From Mycobacterium sp. ENV421 (GTDB taxonomy: Bacteria > Actinomycetota > Actinomycetes > Mycobacteriales > Mycobacteriaceae), in NCBI RefSeq assembly GCF_002887815.1, contig NZ_PDHO01000002.1, positions 62,001 to 126,000 of the forward strand: 64,000 bases of DNA, read 5' to 3'. How positions within the stretch are numbered: position 1 is the first letter of the stretch; the number at the start of each line of letters is the position of its first letter. The notes beneath the pieces are model-generated. The model had not been told where the DNA came from and searched no databases. It worked only from the letters and a program-made list of their open reading frames with translations. Made by a program: the position numbers and the translations under genes. Of this stretch, positions 35,742-44,205 are shown piece after piece.

Positions 35742-36670
35742 CAGTCACTCCAGAAGGCCGCAAGCTGCTGCGCCTGGAGGTCCGCAATGCCGAGACCCCG
35801 ATCGAGCGCAAGCCGCCGTGGATCAAGACCCGTGCGCGCATGGGTCCGGAGTACACCGCGCTGAAGAGCCTGGTGCGCCGAGAGGGACTGCACACCGTGT
35901 GTGAGGAAGCGGGCTGTCCCAACATCTTCGAGTGCTGGGAAGACCGGGAAGCGACGTTCCTGATCGGTGGCGAGCAGTGCACACGCCGCTGCGATTTCTG
36001 CCAGATCGACACTGGCAAGCCCGCTGAACTGGATCGCGACGAGCCACGCCGGGTGGCCGAGAGTGTGGCCGCGATGGGGCTGCGCTACGCGACGGTGACG
36101 GGCGTGGCCCGCGACGACCTGCCCGACGGCGGGGCATGGCTGTACGCGGAGACGGTGCGCGCCATCAAGGAACTCAACCCGGCCACCGGCGTCGAACTAC
36201 TGGCCCCGGACTTCAACGGCGAGCCCGCCTTGCTGCGTGAGGTATTCGATTCGCGCCCAGAAGTGTTCGCGCACAACGTGGAAACGGTGCCACGGATCTT
36301 CAAGAGGATCCGCCCGGCGTTCCGCTACCAGCGCAGCCTCAATGTCCTGACTGCTGCCCGCGCGGCGGGTCTGGTCACCAAGAGCAACCTCATCCTCGGT
36401 ATGGGCGAAACCATCGACGAGGTGCACACCGCGCTGGCCGACCTGCACGGCGCGGGCTGCGACATCGTGACGATCACCCAGTACCTGCGGCCGTCGGTGC
36501 GTCATCATCCGGTGGAGCGCTGGGTCAAGCCGGAGGAGTTCGTCGCGCTGGCCGAATACGCCGAGGGGCTGGGTTTCGCCGGGGTTCTGTCCGGCCCGTT
36601 GGTCCGGTCCTCCTATCGGGCCGGCCGGCTGTACCAGCAGGCCGCGGATGCGCACAAGCTATCCCGGTGA
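35738..36670 (+). CDS. lipA: Lipoyl synthase
   Basis: A 310-aa radical-SAM enzyme that inserts two sulfurs into octanoyl-lysine. The auxiliary cluster ligands are in [12 protein letters not shown] and the SAM cluster in CTRRCDFC; both 4Fe-4S sites are intact. The C-terminal RSSYRAG supplies the Ser ligand of the auxiliary cluster (in the first RSS). Translational coupling to lipB fits their consecutive reactions on DlaT and GcvH. Confidence 0.96.
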   Translation: MTVTPEGRKLLRLEVRNAETPIERKPPWIKTRARMGPEYTALKSLVRREGLHTVCEEAGCPNIFECWEDREATFLIGGEQCTRRCDFCQIDTGKPAELDRDEPRRVAESVAAMGLRYATVTGVARDDLPDGGAWLYAETVRAIKELNPATGVELLAPDFNGEPALLREVFDSRPEVFAHNVETVPRIFKRIRPAFRYQRSLNVLTAARAAGLVTKSNLILGMGETIDEVHTALADLHGAGCDIVTITQYLRPSVRHHPVERWVKPEEFVALAEYAEGLGFAGVLSGPLVRSSYRAGRLYQQAADAHKLSR

Positions 36671-36698
36671 CCGCGGCTTACCGCTGATCGCCGTTCCG

Positions 36699-36704
36699 TA
36701 TTCT
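36699..36704 (+). promoter_or_regulatory. -10 box for the DUF4191 gene
   Basis: TATTCT ends 8 nt before ATG 36713, with no ribosome-binding site between. Confidence 0.45.
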
Positions 36705-36712
36705 TGGTAGTT

Positions 36713-37465
36713 ATGGCGAAAACCCGTAACGCTGCCGAGAACAAGGCAGCCAAGGCCGAGGCGAAAGCCGCCAGCAAGGCCGCAGCCAAGCAGCGCCGCA
36801 GCCAGTTGTGGCAGGCGTTCCAGATGCAGCGCAAGGAAGACAAGCGGCTGCTCCCCTACATGATCGGCGCGTTTGTGTTGATCGTGGCCGCGTCGGCGGT
36901 CGCCGGCGTGCTGGCCGGCGGGATCACCCTCTACCTGCTGATCGTGCTCGGTGTCGTGCTTGGCGCCCTGGTGGCGTTCATCATCTTCGGGCGGCGCGCG
37001 CAGAAGTCGGTGTTCCGCAAGGCCGAGGGGCAGACGGGTGCCGCCGCCTGGGCACTGGACAACCTGCGCGGCAAGTGGCGGGTGACGCCGGGGGTTGCGG
37101 CCACCGGCCACTTCGACGCCGTGCACCGGGTGATCGGCCGACCGGGCGTGATCTTCGTTGCCGAGGGTTCCGCGGCTCGGGTGCGGCCGCTGCTGGCTCA
37201 GGAGAAGAAGCGCACCGCGCGACTGATCGGCGACATCCCGATCTACGACGTGATCGTCGGCAATGGCGAGGACGAGGTGCCGCTGGCGAAGCTGGAGCGA
37301 CATCTGACCAAGCTGCCTGCCAACATCACCGTCAAGCAGATGGACTCGCTGGAGTCCAAGCTCGTCGCGCTGGGTTCCCGGATGGGTCCGGCCGCGATGC
37401 CCAAGGGCCCGCTGCCCGCACAGGCCAAGATGAAGGGCGTGCAACGCACCGTCCGCAGGCGCTGA
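36713..37465 (+). CDS. DUF4191 membrane protein (Rv2219-like)
   Basis: A 250-aa protein with an Ala/Lys-rich basic N-terminus (1-45), two transmembrane helices (about 48-70 and 74-95) and a soluble C-terminal domain of about 150 residues. It follows lipA in all mycobacteria I recall. Function is unknown. A link to lipoate has not been shown. Confidence 0.85.
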   Translation: MAKTRNAAENKAAKAEAKAASKAAAKQRRSQLWQAFQMQRKEDKRLLPYMIGAFVLIVAASAVAGVLAGGITLYLLIVLGVVLGALVAFIIFGRRAQKSVFRKAEGQTGAAAWALDNLRGKWRVTPGVAATGHFDAVHRVIGRPGVIFVAEGSAARVRPLLAQEKKRTARLIGDIPIYDVIVGNGEDEVPLAKLERHLTKLPANITVKQMDSLESKLVALGSRMGPAAMPKGPLPAQAKMKGVQRTVRRR

Positions 37466-37523
37466 CCAATTTCGGGGGGATGTCATCTGTACTGCTTGTG
37501 AGTGGGCGCCGCATTTCAGCGCC

Positions 37524-39281
37524 TTGGGGTCCGGGGTTCTGACGCGTCGGACGGCGCTGCGTGCTGCTGCGGTGACAGCGGCCGCGACGGCCGCGGCCGC
37601 CTGTGGCGGTAAACAACCCGCGACGGGCGCGACGACGTTCGCCGATGTGGTGTTCCGGGGTGGCCGGATCCACACCGTGTCCCCCGCGCAGCCGTGGGCG
37701 CAGGCGGTGGCGGTCACGGGCAACACCATCTCCTATGTGGGCGACGACGCCGGCGCGGCGGCGCTGGAGGGCCCGGACACCCGCGTCGTCGACCTCAAGG
37801 GCAACCTGATGCTGCCGGGGTTCGTCGAGGGCCACATCCATCCGTTCCTCGGCTCGTTTCTGACCAGTGGCGTCGACCTGCAGGTGCCCACCGGTGCGGA
37901 CGCCCTCGCCGCGATCGCCGCGTATGCGGCGCAGCATCCGGACGGCCCGGTGCGCGGATTCGGTTGGCGCGTCGACATGTTCGGGCCGGACGGGCCCACC
38001 CGGCAAGAGCTGGACCGGGTGCTGCCGGACCGGCCCGGGTTCTTCTTCGCCATTGACGGCCACAGCATGTGGGCCAACAGCAAGGCGCTGCAGATCGCCG
38101 GCGTCGGCCGCGACACCCCGGACCCGATTCCCGGGTTCAGTTACTACGTCCGCGACGAGCACGGCGACCCGACCGGGTATCTCCTCGAAGTCGACGCGGT
38201 GCTGAGCCTGGTGAACGCCGTCGATCCGATCTCGCCGCACTCGATGCAGACGCTGCTGGAGACGTGGCTGCCGAAGGCCTCGGCGGCCGGGATCACCTCG
38301 GTCTTCGATGCCGGGGTACCGCCGATCGGCGAAGATCAGGGCGCAGTGATCGCCCTGTACACCGATTTGGAGCGGCGTGGTGGGTTGCCGTTCCGGGTCG
38401 TGGCCTCTTACAGCGTGAAGGCCCCGCCGGTCGACGACGCGGTGGCGAAGCTGACCGATATCCGCAACCGGGTCTCGACCGAACTTGTGACCGTCGGCGC
38501 GGTGAAGATCATCGGCGACGGCACCCAGGGCGGATACACCGCGTGGCTGATCGAGCCGTATGCGGACAAACCGGATTCGATCGGCGGGTCGCCGTTCACC
38601 GAGGAACAATGGCGCCAGCTGATACGCGAGGTCGACGCGGCCGGCTTCGATGTCCATGTGCACGCCTGCGGTGAGCACACCGCGCGCACGGCGTTGGATT
38701 CGATCGAGGCGGCGATCGCGGTCAACCCGCCGCGCGACCGCAGGCACACCATCGCCCATCTGGTCTACGTCCAGGATCCCGACAGCCAGCGGTTCGGCAA
38801 ACTCGGTGTGACCGGCCAGTTTTCGGCCAACTGGATGTCGGCCGATCCGGACACCATGCAGAACATGGCAGCACGATACGGCCAACCCCGTCAGGAGCTG
38901 TTCTATCGCGTGCAGGACATCCTGCGGTCCGGCGGACGGGTTTCGCTGGGCACTGATTGGCCCGCGGCCGGCTACTTCTCCACCTACAAGCCGCTCGATT
39001 CCATCCAGATCGGGGTGACCCGCCAGCTGATCGGCCAGCCCGATGCGCCCGTGCTGGCGCCGGCAGATCAGAAGCTCACCGTCGCCGAGGCCGTGCACGC
39101 CAACACGATGGGCGCCGCTTACCAGATCCGGCTCGACGACAAAGTCGGGTCGGTCGAGGTGGGCAAGCGCGCCGATCTGATCGTGTTGGATTCCAACATC
39201 TTCGAGATCGACCCGCACGACATCCACCGTGCGACCGTGACGATGACGATGATGAACGGACAGGTCCGCCACCAGGTCTAG
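37524..39281 (+). CDS. Exported YtcJ-type amidohydrolase (amidohydrolase 3)
   Basis: A 585-aa metal-dependent hydrolase. A twin-Arg-like start (LTRRTALRAAAV) with an Ala-rich stretch ending at Cys-Gly-Gly suggests export, possibly as a lipoprotein. The barrel shows GFVEGHIHPF (first metal His pair), then HVHACGEHT, HTIAHLV and SLGTDWPAA (Asp ligand). YtcJ-like enzymes hydrolyse N-substituted formamides or related amides; the substrate here is unknown. The TTG start is weak: no good ribosome-binding site precedes it and no in-frame ATG/GTG is near. It is absent between the DUF4191 and RDD genes in M. tuberculosis, so it is an insertion. It ends flush with the HNH gene. Confidence 0.85.
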   Translation: MGSGVLTRRTALRAAAVTAAATAAAACGGKQPATGATTFADVVFRGGRIHTVSPAQPWAQAVAVTGNTISYVGDDAGAAALEGPDTRVVDLKGNLMLPGFVEGHIHPFLGSFLTSGVDLQVPTGADALAAIAAYAAQHPDGPVRGFGWRVDMFGPDGPTRQELDRVLPDRPGFFFAIDGHSMWANSKALQIAGVGRDTPDPIPGFSYYVRDEHGDPTGYLLEVDAVLSLVNAVDPISPHSMQTLLETWLPKASAAGITSVFDAGVPPIGEDQGAVIALYTDLERRGGLPFRVVASYSVKAPPVDDAVAKLTDIRNRVSTELVTVGAVKIIGDGTQGGYTAWLIEPYADKPDSIGGSPFTEEQWRQLIREVDAAGFDVHVHACGEHTARTALDSIEAAIAVNPPRDRRHTIAHLVYVQDPDSQRFGKLGVTGQFSANWMSADPDTMQNMAARYGQPRQELFYRVQDILRSGGRVSLGTDWPAAGYFSTYKPLDSIQIGVTRQLIGQPDAPVLAPADQKLTVAEAVHANTMGAAYQIRLDDKVGSVEVGKRADLIVLDSNIFEIDPHDIHRATVTMTMMNGQVRHQV

Positions 39282-40565
39282 TCAGGCGGCGATCACCCGC
39301 ACCAGCTCACCGTTGAGGTAGAGCTCGGCCTGACTCAGCGGCACCTTCGGCGTGCCGGGCATCGGCGGCGCCGCCGAGTGATAGTGCGCTCCGGTCGGTG
39401 TGATGAATTCTGCTGCGTGCCTGCCAGTTTCCGCGGTCCCGGCGATCACCCGCCAACCGGGGGCTTCCTTGGTGTAGTTGCACGCCTCGCATGTGCCCAA
39501 CCCGTTCTCCGCGCACGTCGCGCCGCCACCCCGGTGCGGCCTGGCATGATCGCGATGCCGTACCGGCGCATCGCAATACGGGGTGCGGCAGCGCTGATCC
39601 CGCAGCTCGATGAAGGCGGCCAGCCCCTTGGGGAACAGCCGCGACCGCGATTCCAGAGCAACCAGCGCGCCGCTGGCCGGACTGGCGTACAGCCGGCGCA
39701 GCGTGGCTCGCGAGCGCGCATCGGCCACCGTGTCCAGGATCATCTTCTGCGCCACCGCCGAGGGCACCGGACCGTAACCGGCGATCACCGCCGCGCCCTG
39801 GTCCGCGCCGAGCAGCGCCTGATCGGAGATCACCATGTTGACCGCCACGGGGACCGGCTGATCGGCCGGCCGGCCGGTCACCCGCTCGACCAGCGTGTCG
39901 GCCATCACCTGGCCGCGCGAGCGAGCATCGCAGCAGGCGTCGGCTTCTCGCTTGAGCGCGGCGTACACCGACACTCCGTGAGCCACCGGCAGTAGCGCAG
40001 TCACGTAGGTCATCGTGTCCGGCGCCGGGCGGATGGTGACGTTGCGCTCGGTCTCCGCCTTCGCCGCCCTTTCCACCACTGCGTGCGGGTCGAGCCGGTA
40101 GGCGATCGCCTTGGCATCGGCGGCCAACGCGCTATCCCCCACGCCCTCCAAAGCGGCCGGATCCGAACACAATTCGGCATCGAGCCGACGTCGATCGTCG
40201 ACATCGAGGCAGGCCGACTCACGCACGACAATCGTGGCCCGCCACTCGGAGAGCGCCCCGCTCTCCAAAGCGGCCAGCGTGTGCGGCATCTCGTACACCA
40301 GCGCCTTGGCGAATCCCAGATGCCGGTTTCCCCGAGTGGGCGAATCCCGCCGGGCCAGCGCCACCTCGGCCGCCACCCCGCGACCCCGCCGGGCGGCAGG
40401 AACCCCGGCCGCCGCCTCCGCGGCACGCCGCCCGCTGTCGAGTGCGGCCGTCAACCGCGCCTGCGCCGCAGCGGCGGCGGACTTCAGCCGCTCTATCGCC
40501 GCAATGCGTTCGACCAGCTCCGACTCCGCGGCAGTCAGGTCGACATCCAACAATTCATCGAACAT
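39282..40565 (-). CDS. 13E12-repeat family protein (DUF222 + HNH nuclease)
   Basis: A 427-aa member of the mycobacterial 13E12/REP family. An N-terminal DUF222 domain (about 1-300, rich in Ala/Arg helices) is followed by an HNH endonuclease domain (about 330-400), with paired cysteines CRTPYC and CEAC, the core RHRDHARPHRGGG, and an Asn in CNYTKEAPGW. These genes behave as dispersed repeats and may be remnants or helpers of mobile DNA; activity is not established. Codon use resembles its neighbours. A perfect SOS box overlaps its start codon, in line with the known LexA control of 13E12 genes. Confidence 0.9.
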   Translation of the reverse strand: MFDELLDVDLTAAESELVERIAAIERLKSAAAAAQARLTAALDSGRRAAEAAAGVPAARRGRGVAAEVALARRDSPTRGNRHLGFAKALVYEMPHTLAALESGALSEWRATIVVRESACLDVDDRRRLDAELCSDPAALEGVGDSALAADAKAIAYRLDPHAVVERAAKAETERNVTIRPAPDTMTYVTALLPVAHGVSVYAALKREADACCDARSRGQVMADTLVERVTGRPADQPVPVAVNMVISDQALLGADQGAAVIAGYGPVPSAVAQKMILDTVADARSRATLRRLYASPASGALVALESRSRLFPKGLAAFIELRDQRCRTPYCDAPVRHRDHARPHRGGGATCAENGLGTCEACNYTKEAPGWRVIAGTAETGRHAAEFITPTGAHYHSAAPPMPGTPKVPLSQAELYLNGELVRVIAA

Positions 40566-40573
40566 ATGTTCGA
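40558..40573. promoter_or_regulatory. Perfect LexA/SOS box over the 13E12 start codon
   Basis: TCGAACATATGTTCGA is a 16-bp perfect palindrome that matches the mycobacterial SOS consensus TCGAAC-N4-GTTCGA at every fixed base. The ATG of the 13E12 gene (40565-40563) lies in its centre. Confidence 0.92.
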
Positions 40574-40578
40574 GTATG
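40573..40578 (-). promoter_or_regulatory. -10 box of the 13E12 gene
   Basis: CATACT on the minus strand ends 7 nt before ATG 40565 and abuts the SOS box, so LexA bound there would cover the start site. Confidence 0.45.
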
Positions 40579-40600
40579 CCACTCGACCCCGACAGAAGAG

Positions 40601-41065
40601 TCAGCGCCGAACGACGGCCGTCATCGTCAGCCGGTCCTGCAGTCCGCGCCCGTCGGCGTCGGTGAACAGTCCCGGGATCACCAGGGCGAGCAGCAGGCCT
40701 CGGGCGATCGCCCGGCCACTGCCGACATGCTGGCGGTTGTCGACCGGGATCACCATCAACCCGAGCGCGTACTGCCCCGGAGTGAATCCGAACAGTCGGA
40801 CCGACAGCACGCCCAGCACGAACCAGATCGCCAGGACGGCAGTGGACAGCACCGAGATACTGATCAGCCCCAACGACATCCCGAGCGCCGCCAGGCCGTA
40901 ACCGATCAGCCAGTCGATCAGCAGTGCCAGGAAACGCCGGCCCATCCGTGCCAGCGAACGAGGCCCGGATTCCGGCAGACCCAACTCTTGGCCCGGCCAC
41001 CCGGCGTCGTCACCCGGCTTCACCGGTTCCGGTCCGGACAGCCAGGATCCGAGTTCGCGTGCCAT
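40601..41065 (-). CDS. RDD-family membrane protein
   Basis: A 154-aa membrane protein with an N-terminal soluble stretch (1-35) and three hydrophobic helices. The RDD hallmarks are present in variant form: a basic-acidic pair near helix 1 (FLALLIDWLIGYG) and FGFTPGQYALGLMVI before the last helix. Function unknown; some RDD proteins are ion antiporters. It matches Rv2219A, the usual neighbour of glnA1. ATG 41065 lies 6 nt after a TATCCT box. Confidence 0.8.
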   Translation of the reverse strand: MARELGSWLSGPEPVKPGDDAGWPGQELGLPESGPRSLARMGRRFLALLIDWLIGYGLAALGMSLGLISISVLSTAVLAIWFVLGVLSVRLFGFTPGQYALGLMVIPVDNRQHVGSGRAIARGLLLALVIPGLFTDADGRGLQDRLTMTAVVRR

Positions 41066-41071
41066 GGCCCC

Positions 41072-41077
41072 AGGATA
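41072..41077 (-). promoter_or_regulatory. -10 box of the RDD gene
   Basis: TATCCT ends 6 nt before ATG 41065. Confidence 0.4.
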
Positions 41078-41122
41078 TGCGGACCTCCGGCATCCCCCTG
41101 TCCAGCGCCGCAGGTCCATTGC

Positions 41123-41160
41123 GTAACGTCGGCGCAACATGAGCTTGACGACCGTGCAAC
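41123..41160 (+). promoter_or_regulatory. GlnR box upstream of glnA1
   Basis: Four 5-bp elements recur with exactly 6-bp gaps: GTAAC (41123), GCAAC (41134), TTGAC (41145), GCAAC (41156). This is the a-b-a-b layout of the actinobacterial GlnR consensus GTnAC-n6-GAAAC. It lies about 85-120 bp before the glnA1 GTG, where activation or repression by nitrogen status is expected. Confidence 0.7.
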
Positions 41161-41244
41161 ATCAGATCCATAGCGTCAGCCGCGGGTTAACAAACCCACG
41201 TGCCGATATCTGCGTCAAACCGGCTGCACCGAAGGAGTTAGTAA

Positions 41245-42681
41245 GTGGCAGAAAAGACAGCTGACGACCTGTTCAAGCTGATCAAGGACCAAAAAGTCGA
41301 GTACGTCGACATCCGGTTCTGCGATCTGCCTGGCGTGGTCCAGCACTTCTCGATCCCCGCCTCAGCGTTCGACGAGAGCGTTTTCGAGGACGGCCTGGCG
41401 TTCGACGGTTCGTCGGTGCGCGGTTTCCAGTCGATCCACGAGTCCGACATGCTGCTGCTCCCGGACCCCGTCACCGCACGCATCGACCCGTTCCGTGCCG
41501 CCAAGACGCTCAACCTCAACTTCTTCGTGCATGATCCCTTCACCCGTGAGGCCTACTCGCGCGACCCGCGCAACGTGGCCCGCAAGGCGGAGAACTACCT
41601 GATCAGCACCGGCATCGCCGACACCGCCTACTTCGGTGCCGAGGCCGAGTTCTACATCTTCGACTCGGTGAGCTTCGACTCGAAGATCAACGGCACTTTC
41701 TACGAGGTCGACTCCGAGTCCGGCTGGTGGAACACCGGTGAGCCCTTCGAGGCCGACGGCTCGGCGAACCGCGGCTACAAGGTGCGTCAGAAGGGCGGCT
41801 ACTTCCCGGTGGCCCCGTACGACCACTACGTCGACCTGCGCGACGACATCACCACCAACCTGCAGAACGCCGGCTTCACGATCGAGCGCGGCCACCACGA
41901 GGTGGGCACCGCCGGCCAGGCCGAGATCAACTACAAGTTCAACACGCTGCTGCATGCGGCCGACGACGTGCTGCTGTTCAAGTACATCGTCAAGAACACG
42001 GCGTGGGCGGCCGGCAAGACCGTCACGTTCATGCCGAAGCCGCTGTTCGGCGACAACGGTTCGGGCATGCACGTCCACCAGTCGCTGTGGAAGGACGGCA
42101 AGCCGTTGTTCCACGACGAGTCGGGCTACGCCGGCCTGTCGGACATCGCACGTCACTACATCGGCGGCATCCTGCACCACGCGCCGTCGTTGCTGGCGTT
42201 CACCAACCCCACGGTGAACTCCTACAAGCGCCTGGTGCCGGGCTACGAGGCCCCGATCAACCTGGTGTACAGCCAGCGCAACCGGTCGGCCGCGGTGCGT
42301 ATCCCGATCACCGGCAACAACCCGAAGGCCAAGCGCCTCGAGTTCCGCGCACCGGACAGCTCGGGCAACCCGTACCTGGCGTTCGCGGCGATGATGATGG
42401 CCGGCCTGGACGGCATCAAGAAGAAGATCGAGCCGCAGACTCCGGTCGACAAGGACCTCTACGAGCTCCCGCCGGAAGAGGCCGCCAACATCCCGCAGGC
42501 GCCGACGTCCCTGTCTGCGGTCATCGACCGTCTCGAAGCTGATCACGAATACCTCACCGAGGGAGGCGTTTTCACGACCGACCTGATCGAGACGTGGATC
42601 TCCTACAAGCGTGAGAACGAGATCATGCCCGTTCAGATCCGGCCTCACCCGTACGAGTTCGCGCTGTACTACGACGTCTAA
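41245..42681 (+). CDS. glnA1: Glutamine synthetase type I (adenylylated form)
   Basis: A 478-aa dodecameric GSI that makes glutamine from glutamate, ammonia and ATP. Signatures include FDGSSVRGF, the ATP-binding [17 protein letters not shown] and, for regulation, DLYELPPEE, whose Tyr is adenylylated by GlnE. GTG 41245 has GAAGGAG upstream. GlnE and a second GS (glnA2) lie 8 kb downstream on the other strand; in M. tuberculosis they are much closer, so an insertion separates them here. Confidence 0.96.
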   Translation: MAEKTADDLFKLIKDQKVEYVDIRFCDLPGVVQHFSIPASAFDESVFEDGLAFDGSSVRGFQSIHESDMLLLPDPVTARIDPFRAAKTLNLNFFVHDPFTREAYSRDPRNVARKAENYLISTGIADTAYFGAEAEFYIFDSVSFDSKINGTFYEVDSESGWWNTGEPFEADGSANRGYKVRQKGGYFPVAPYDHYVDLRDDITTNLQNAGFTIERGHHEVGTAGQAEINYKFNTLLHAADDVLLFKYIVKNTAWAAGKTVTFMPKPLFGDNGSGMHVHQSLWKDGKPLFHDESGYAGLSDIARHYIGGILHHAPSLLAFTNPTVNSYKRLVPGYEAPINLVYSQRNRSAAVRIPITGNNPKAKRLEFRAPDSSGNPYLAFAAMMMAGLDGIKKKIEPQTPVDKDLYELPPEEAANIPQAPTSLSAVIDRLEADHEYLTEGGVFTTDLIETWISYKRENEIMPVQIRPHPYEFALYYDV

Positions 42682-42705
42682 ATCGACGCCGCGTTAAAGG
42701 CCGAC

Positions 42706-42742
42706 GGAGCCCACTCACCCCTTCACGGGGTGGGTGGGCTCC
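42706..42742 (+). terminator. Terminator after glnA1
   Basis: A 16-bp stem with one mismatch (42706-42721 with 42727-42742) and a 5-nt loop, 24 bp past the glnA1 stop, followed by a short mixed T-rich stretch. Confidence 0.8.
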
Positions 42743-42803
42743 CTCGTTCAGAGTTCACAGGGGACGCCCATCCGGACCGTAGTCCGAATAGTATGGTTGG
42801 GCC

Positions 42804-43235
42804 ATGACGCAGAGACTCGACGCTCGCATCGACCGCTACCAGCCCACCGCCCTCAGCGTGTTCCGGATCTTCTTCGGACTACTCTTCCTGTTCGAAGGCC
42901 TGTCGAAGGTCTTCGACTGGCCCGCACAATATTCGGTGCCGACGGGCTCGTGGCCGGTCTGGTACGCCGGAATCCTGGAACTGATTCTGGGCACCTTGAT
43001 CACGATCGGTCTGTTCACCCGGGTCGCCGCGTTCATCGCATGCGGGCAGATGGCCGTTGCCTACTTCACCCAGCATCTCGGCCAGAACCCGAAGAATGCA
43101 CCCGGCGGTGGCTTCTGGCCCGTCGTCAACGGCGGCGAATTGGCTGTCGCACTGTGCTTCGGATTCTTGCTGCTCGTCTTCACCGGCGGCGGCGCCTACG
43201 CAGTGGACGCGATCCGCGGCCGACGTTCGGCGTAG
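42804..43235 (+). CDS. DoxX-family membrane protein
   Basis: A 143-aa protein with four hydrophobic helices and the DoxX features RIFFGLLFLFEGLSKVFDW at the start and GGFWPVVNGGELA before the last helix. Some DoxX proteins take part in thiol redox homeostasis with SodA and SseA in mycobacteria; this one is not beside those genes. ATG 42804 lies 9 nt after a TAGTAT element. It is separated from glnA1 by a terminator and convergent with the dab cluster, with 4 bp between stops. Confidence 0.82.
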   Translation: MTQRLDARIDRYQPTALSVFRIFFGLLFLFEGLSKVFDWPAQYSVPTGSWPVWYAGILELILGTLITIGLFTRVAAFIACGQMAVAYFTQHLGQNPKNAPGGGFWPVVNGGELAVALCFGFLLLVFTGGGAYAVDAIRGRRSA

Positions 43236-43239
43236 CCCG

Positions 43240-43851
43240 TCACACGCATTCCAGTAGCGTGTCCGGCACCTCACCCACCGGTCCGATTGTTGCGTAGGTG
43301 CGCAGCTGACCGCTCACCGGATCGGTTGTCGCGCAGATTATCCCGCACTTCCCCGCGTCGATCCGCTGGGAGATGATGGGAGATCGTTCCATCAGCGCCA
43401 CGCCGGTTTCGACGATGTGCGCGGCGGTGACCCCATCCACGGACTCCGCGCTGGCACCCCGGCGGACGATGGACGACAGTGCCTGCTGCACGGCAATACG
43501 GGTTGCGCCCTCGGGAATCACCGCATCGTCCCAGGCCCTCATCGCGGCATGCATGGCGCGGCAGTCCGCGTGCCCAAGCACCACGATCAGCGGTACTTCC
43601 AGCGTTTCCACGGCGCACTCCATGGTGGCCAAGACCCCGTCGTCGATGACGTGCCCCCAGGTACTCACATCGACCAGCGAGCCCCAACTCTGACCGAGAA
43701 TCATCTCGCTGCCGACAGCTGCATCCGCGCAACGGAATACCGCAGCGATCGGGGCCTGAAGGGCAGGCTCGCGCTGGCCGCCTCGAACCGGGACGAAGAA
43801 CTTCTCGTTGCCGGCCCGCAGACGCTGCCAGGTGTTCAGTGGGTTGGACAT
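43240..43851 (-). CDS. Beta-carbonic-anhydrase-like protein, dyad Arg missing
   Basis: A 203-aa beta-class carbonic anhydrase homologue. The zinc ligands are in place: Cys41 and Asp43 in FRCADAAV, then His94 and Cys97 in LGHADC. The Arg that normally pairs with the Asp (C-x-D-x-R) is Ala45 here. In classical enzymes this Asp-Arg dyad opens the site and tunes zinc-hydroxide formation, so activity may be low, altered or lost. It is the last gene of the dabB-dabA-PII-CA operon, 30 bp after the PII-like gene. A role in CO2/bicarbonate balance with DabAB is inferred; a regulatory or sensing role is the alternative. Confidence 0.85.
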   Translation of the reverse strand: MSNPLNTWQRLRAGNEKFFVPVRGGQREPALQAPIAAVFRCADAAVGSEMILGQSWGSLVDVSTWGHVIDDGVLATMECAVETLEVPLIVVLGHADCRAMHAAMRAWDDAVIPEGATRIAVQQALSSIVRRGASAESVDGVTAAHIVETGVALMERSPIISQRIDAGKCGIICATTDPVSGQLRTYATIGPVGEVPDTLLECV

Positions 43852-43881
43852 GGTGTGATCCTTTCTTGGGGTGATACGGAT

Positions 43882-44205
43882 TCAGCAGAAGTACTCGGGT
43901 CGGCTGACATAGGTCTCTGTCACGAACATGACTCCAGGCGAGGCGTCGAGCAGAGAGCGCAGCCCGGCCAGCAACGCGTCCGCCTTCCCGTCCGGGACCA
44001 CGGTGATCAGAAGTTCCAGCGCCGCCTGCTGGTTGAACAGCAGCTTGCCCTGCCGGTAGCCGTGGTGCCCGAGTCCCGAGACACCGGACACGCTGGTGTA
44101 CCCGGTGGCGCCGACGCTTTGGATCAGTTCCCGAACAGCAGCGGCGTCGCTGCCGGGAACCACCACCTCGACCTTGATCATCTTGGTGAGTGCTGATGTA
44201 GTCAT
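43882..44205 (-). CDS. PII-like signalling protein of the dab operon
   Basis: A 107-aa small protein with the ferredoxin-like PII order: strand MIKVEVVVP, helix AAAVRELIQSVGA, strand GYTSVSGVSGLG, a loop with Gly/His/Tyr (GHHGYRQGK) and strand LELLITVV, then a second helix. This resembles the PII-like proteins next to inorganic-carbon genes (CPII, SbtB) more than GlnB, since the T-loop tyrosine context is absent. Such proteins bind adenine nucleotides and sometimes bicarbonate. The start overlaps the dabA stop (ATGA). Role proposed: adjust DabAB to energy or carbon status. Ligand not predictable from sequence alone. Confidence 0.75.
   Translation of the reverse strand: MTTSALTKMIKVEVVVPGSDAAAVRELIQSVGATGYTSVSGVSGLGHHGYRQGKLLFNQQAALELLITVVPDGKADALLAGLRSLLDASPGVMFVTETYVSRPEYFC

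Noticed and set aside
37332..39272. A 646-codon antisense frame to the amidohydrolase
   Set aside because: The plus-strand gene has all amidohydrolase metal motifs; the antisense product has none.
41362..42648. A 428-codon frame antisense to glnA1
   Set aside because: glnA1 is unambiguous; the antisense product has Val/Arg/Asp bias and no known motif.
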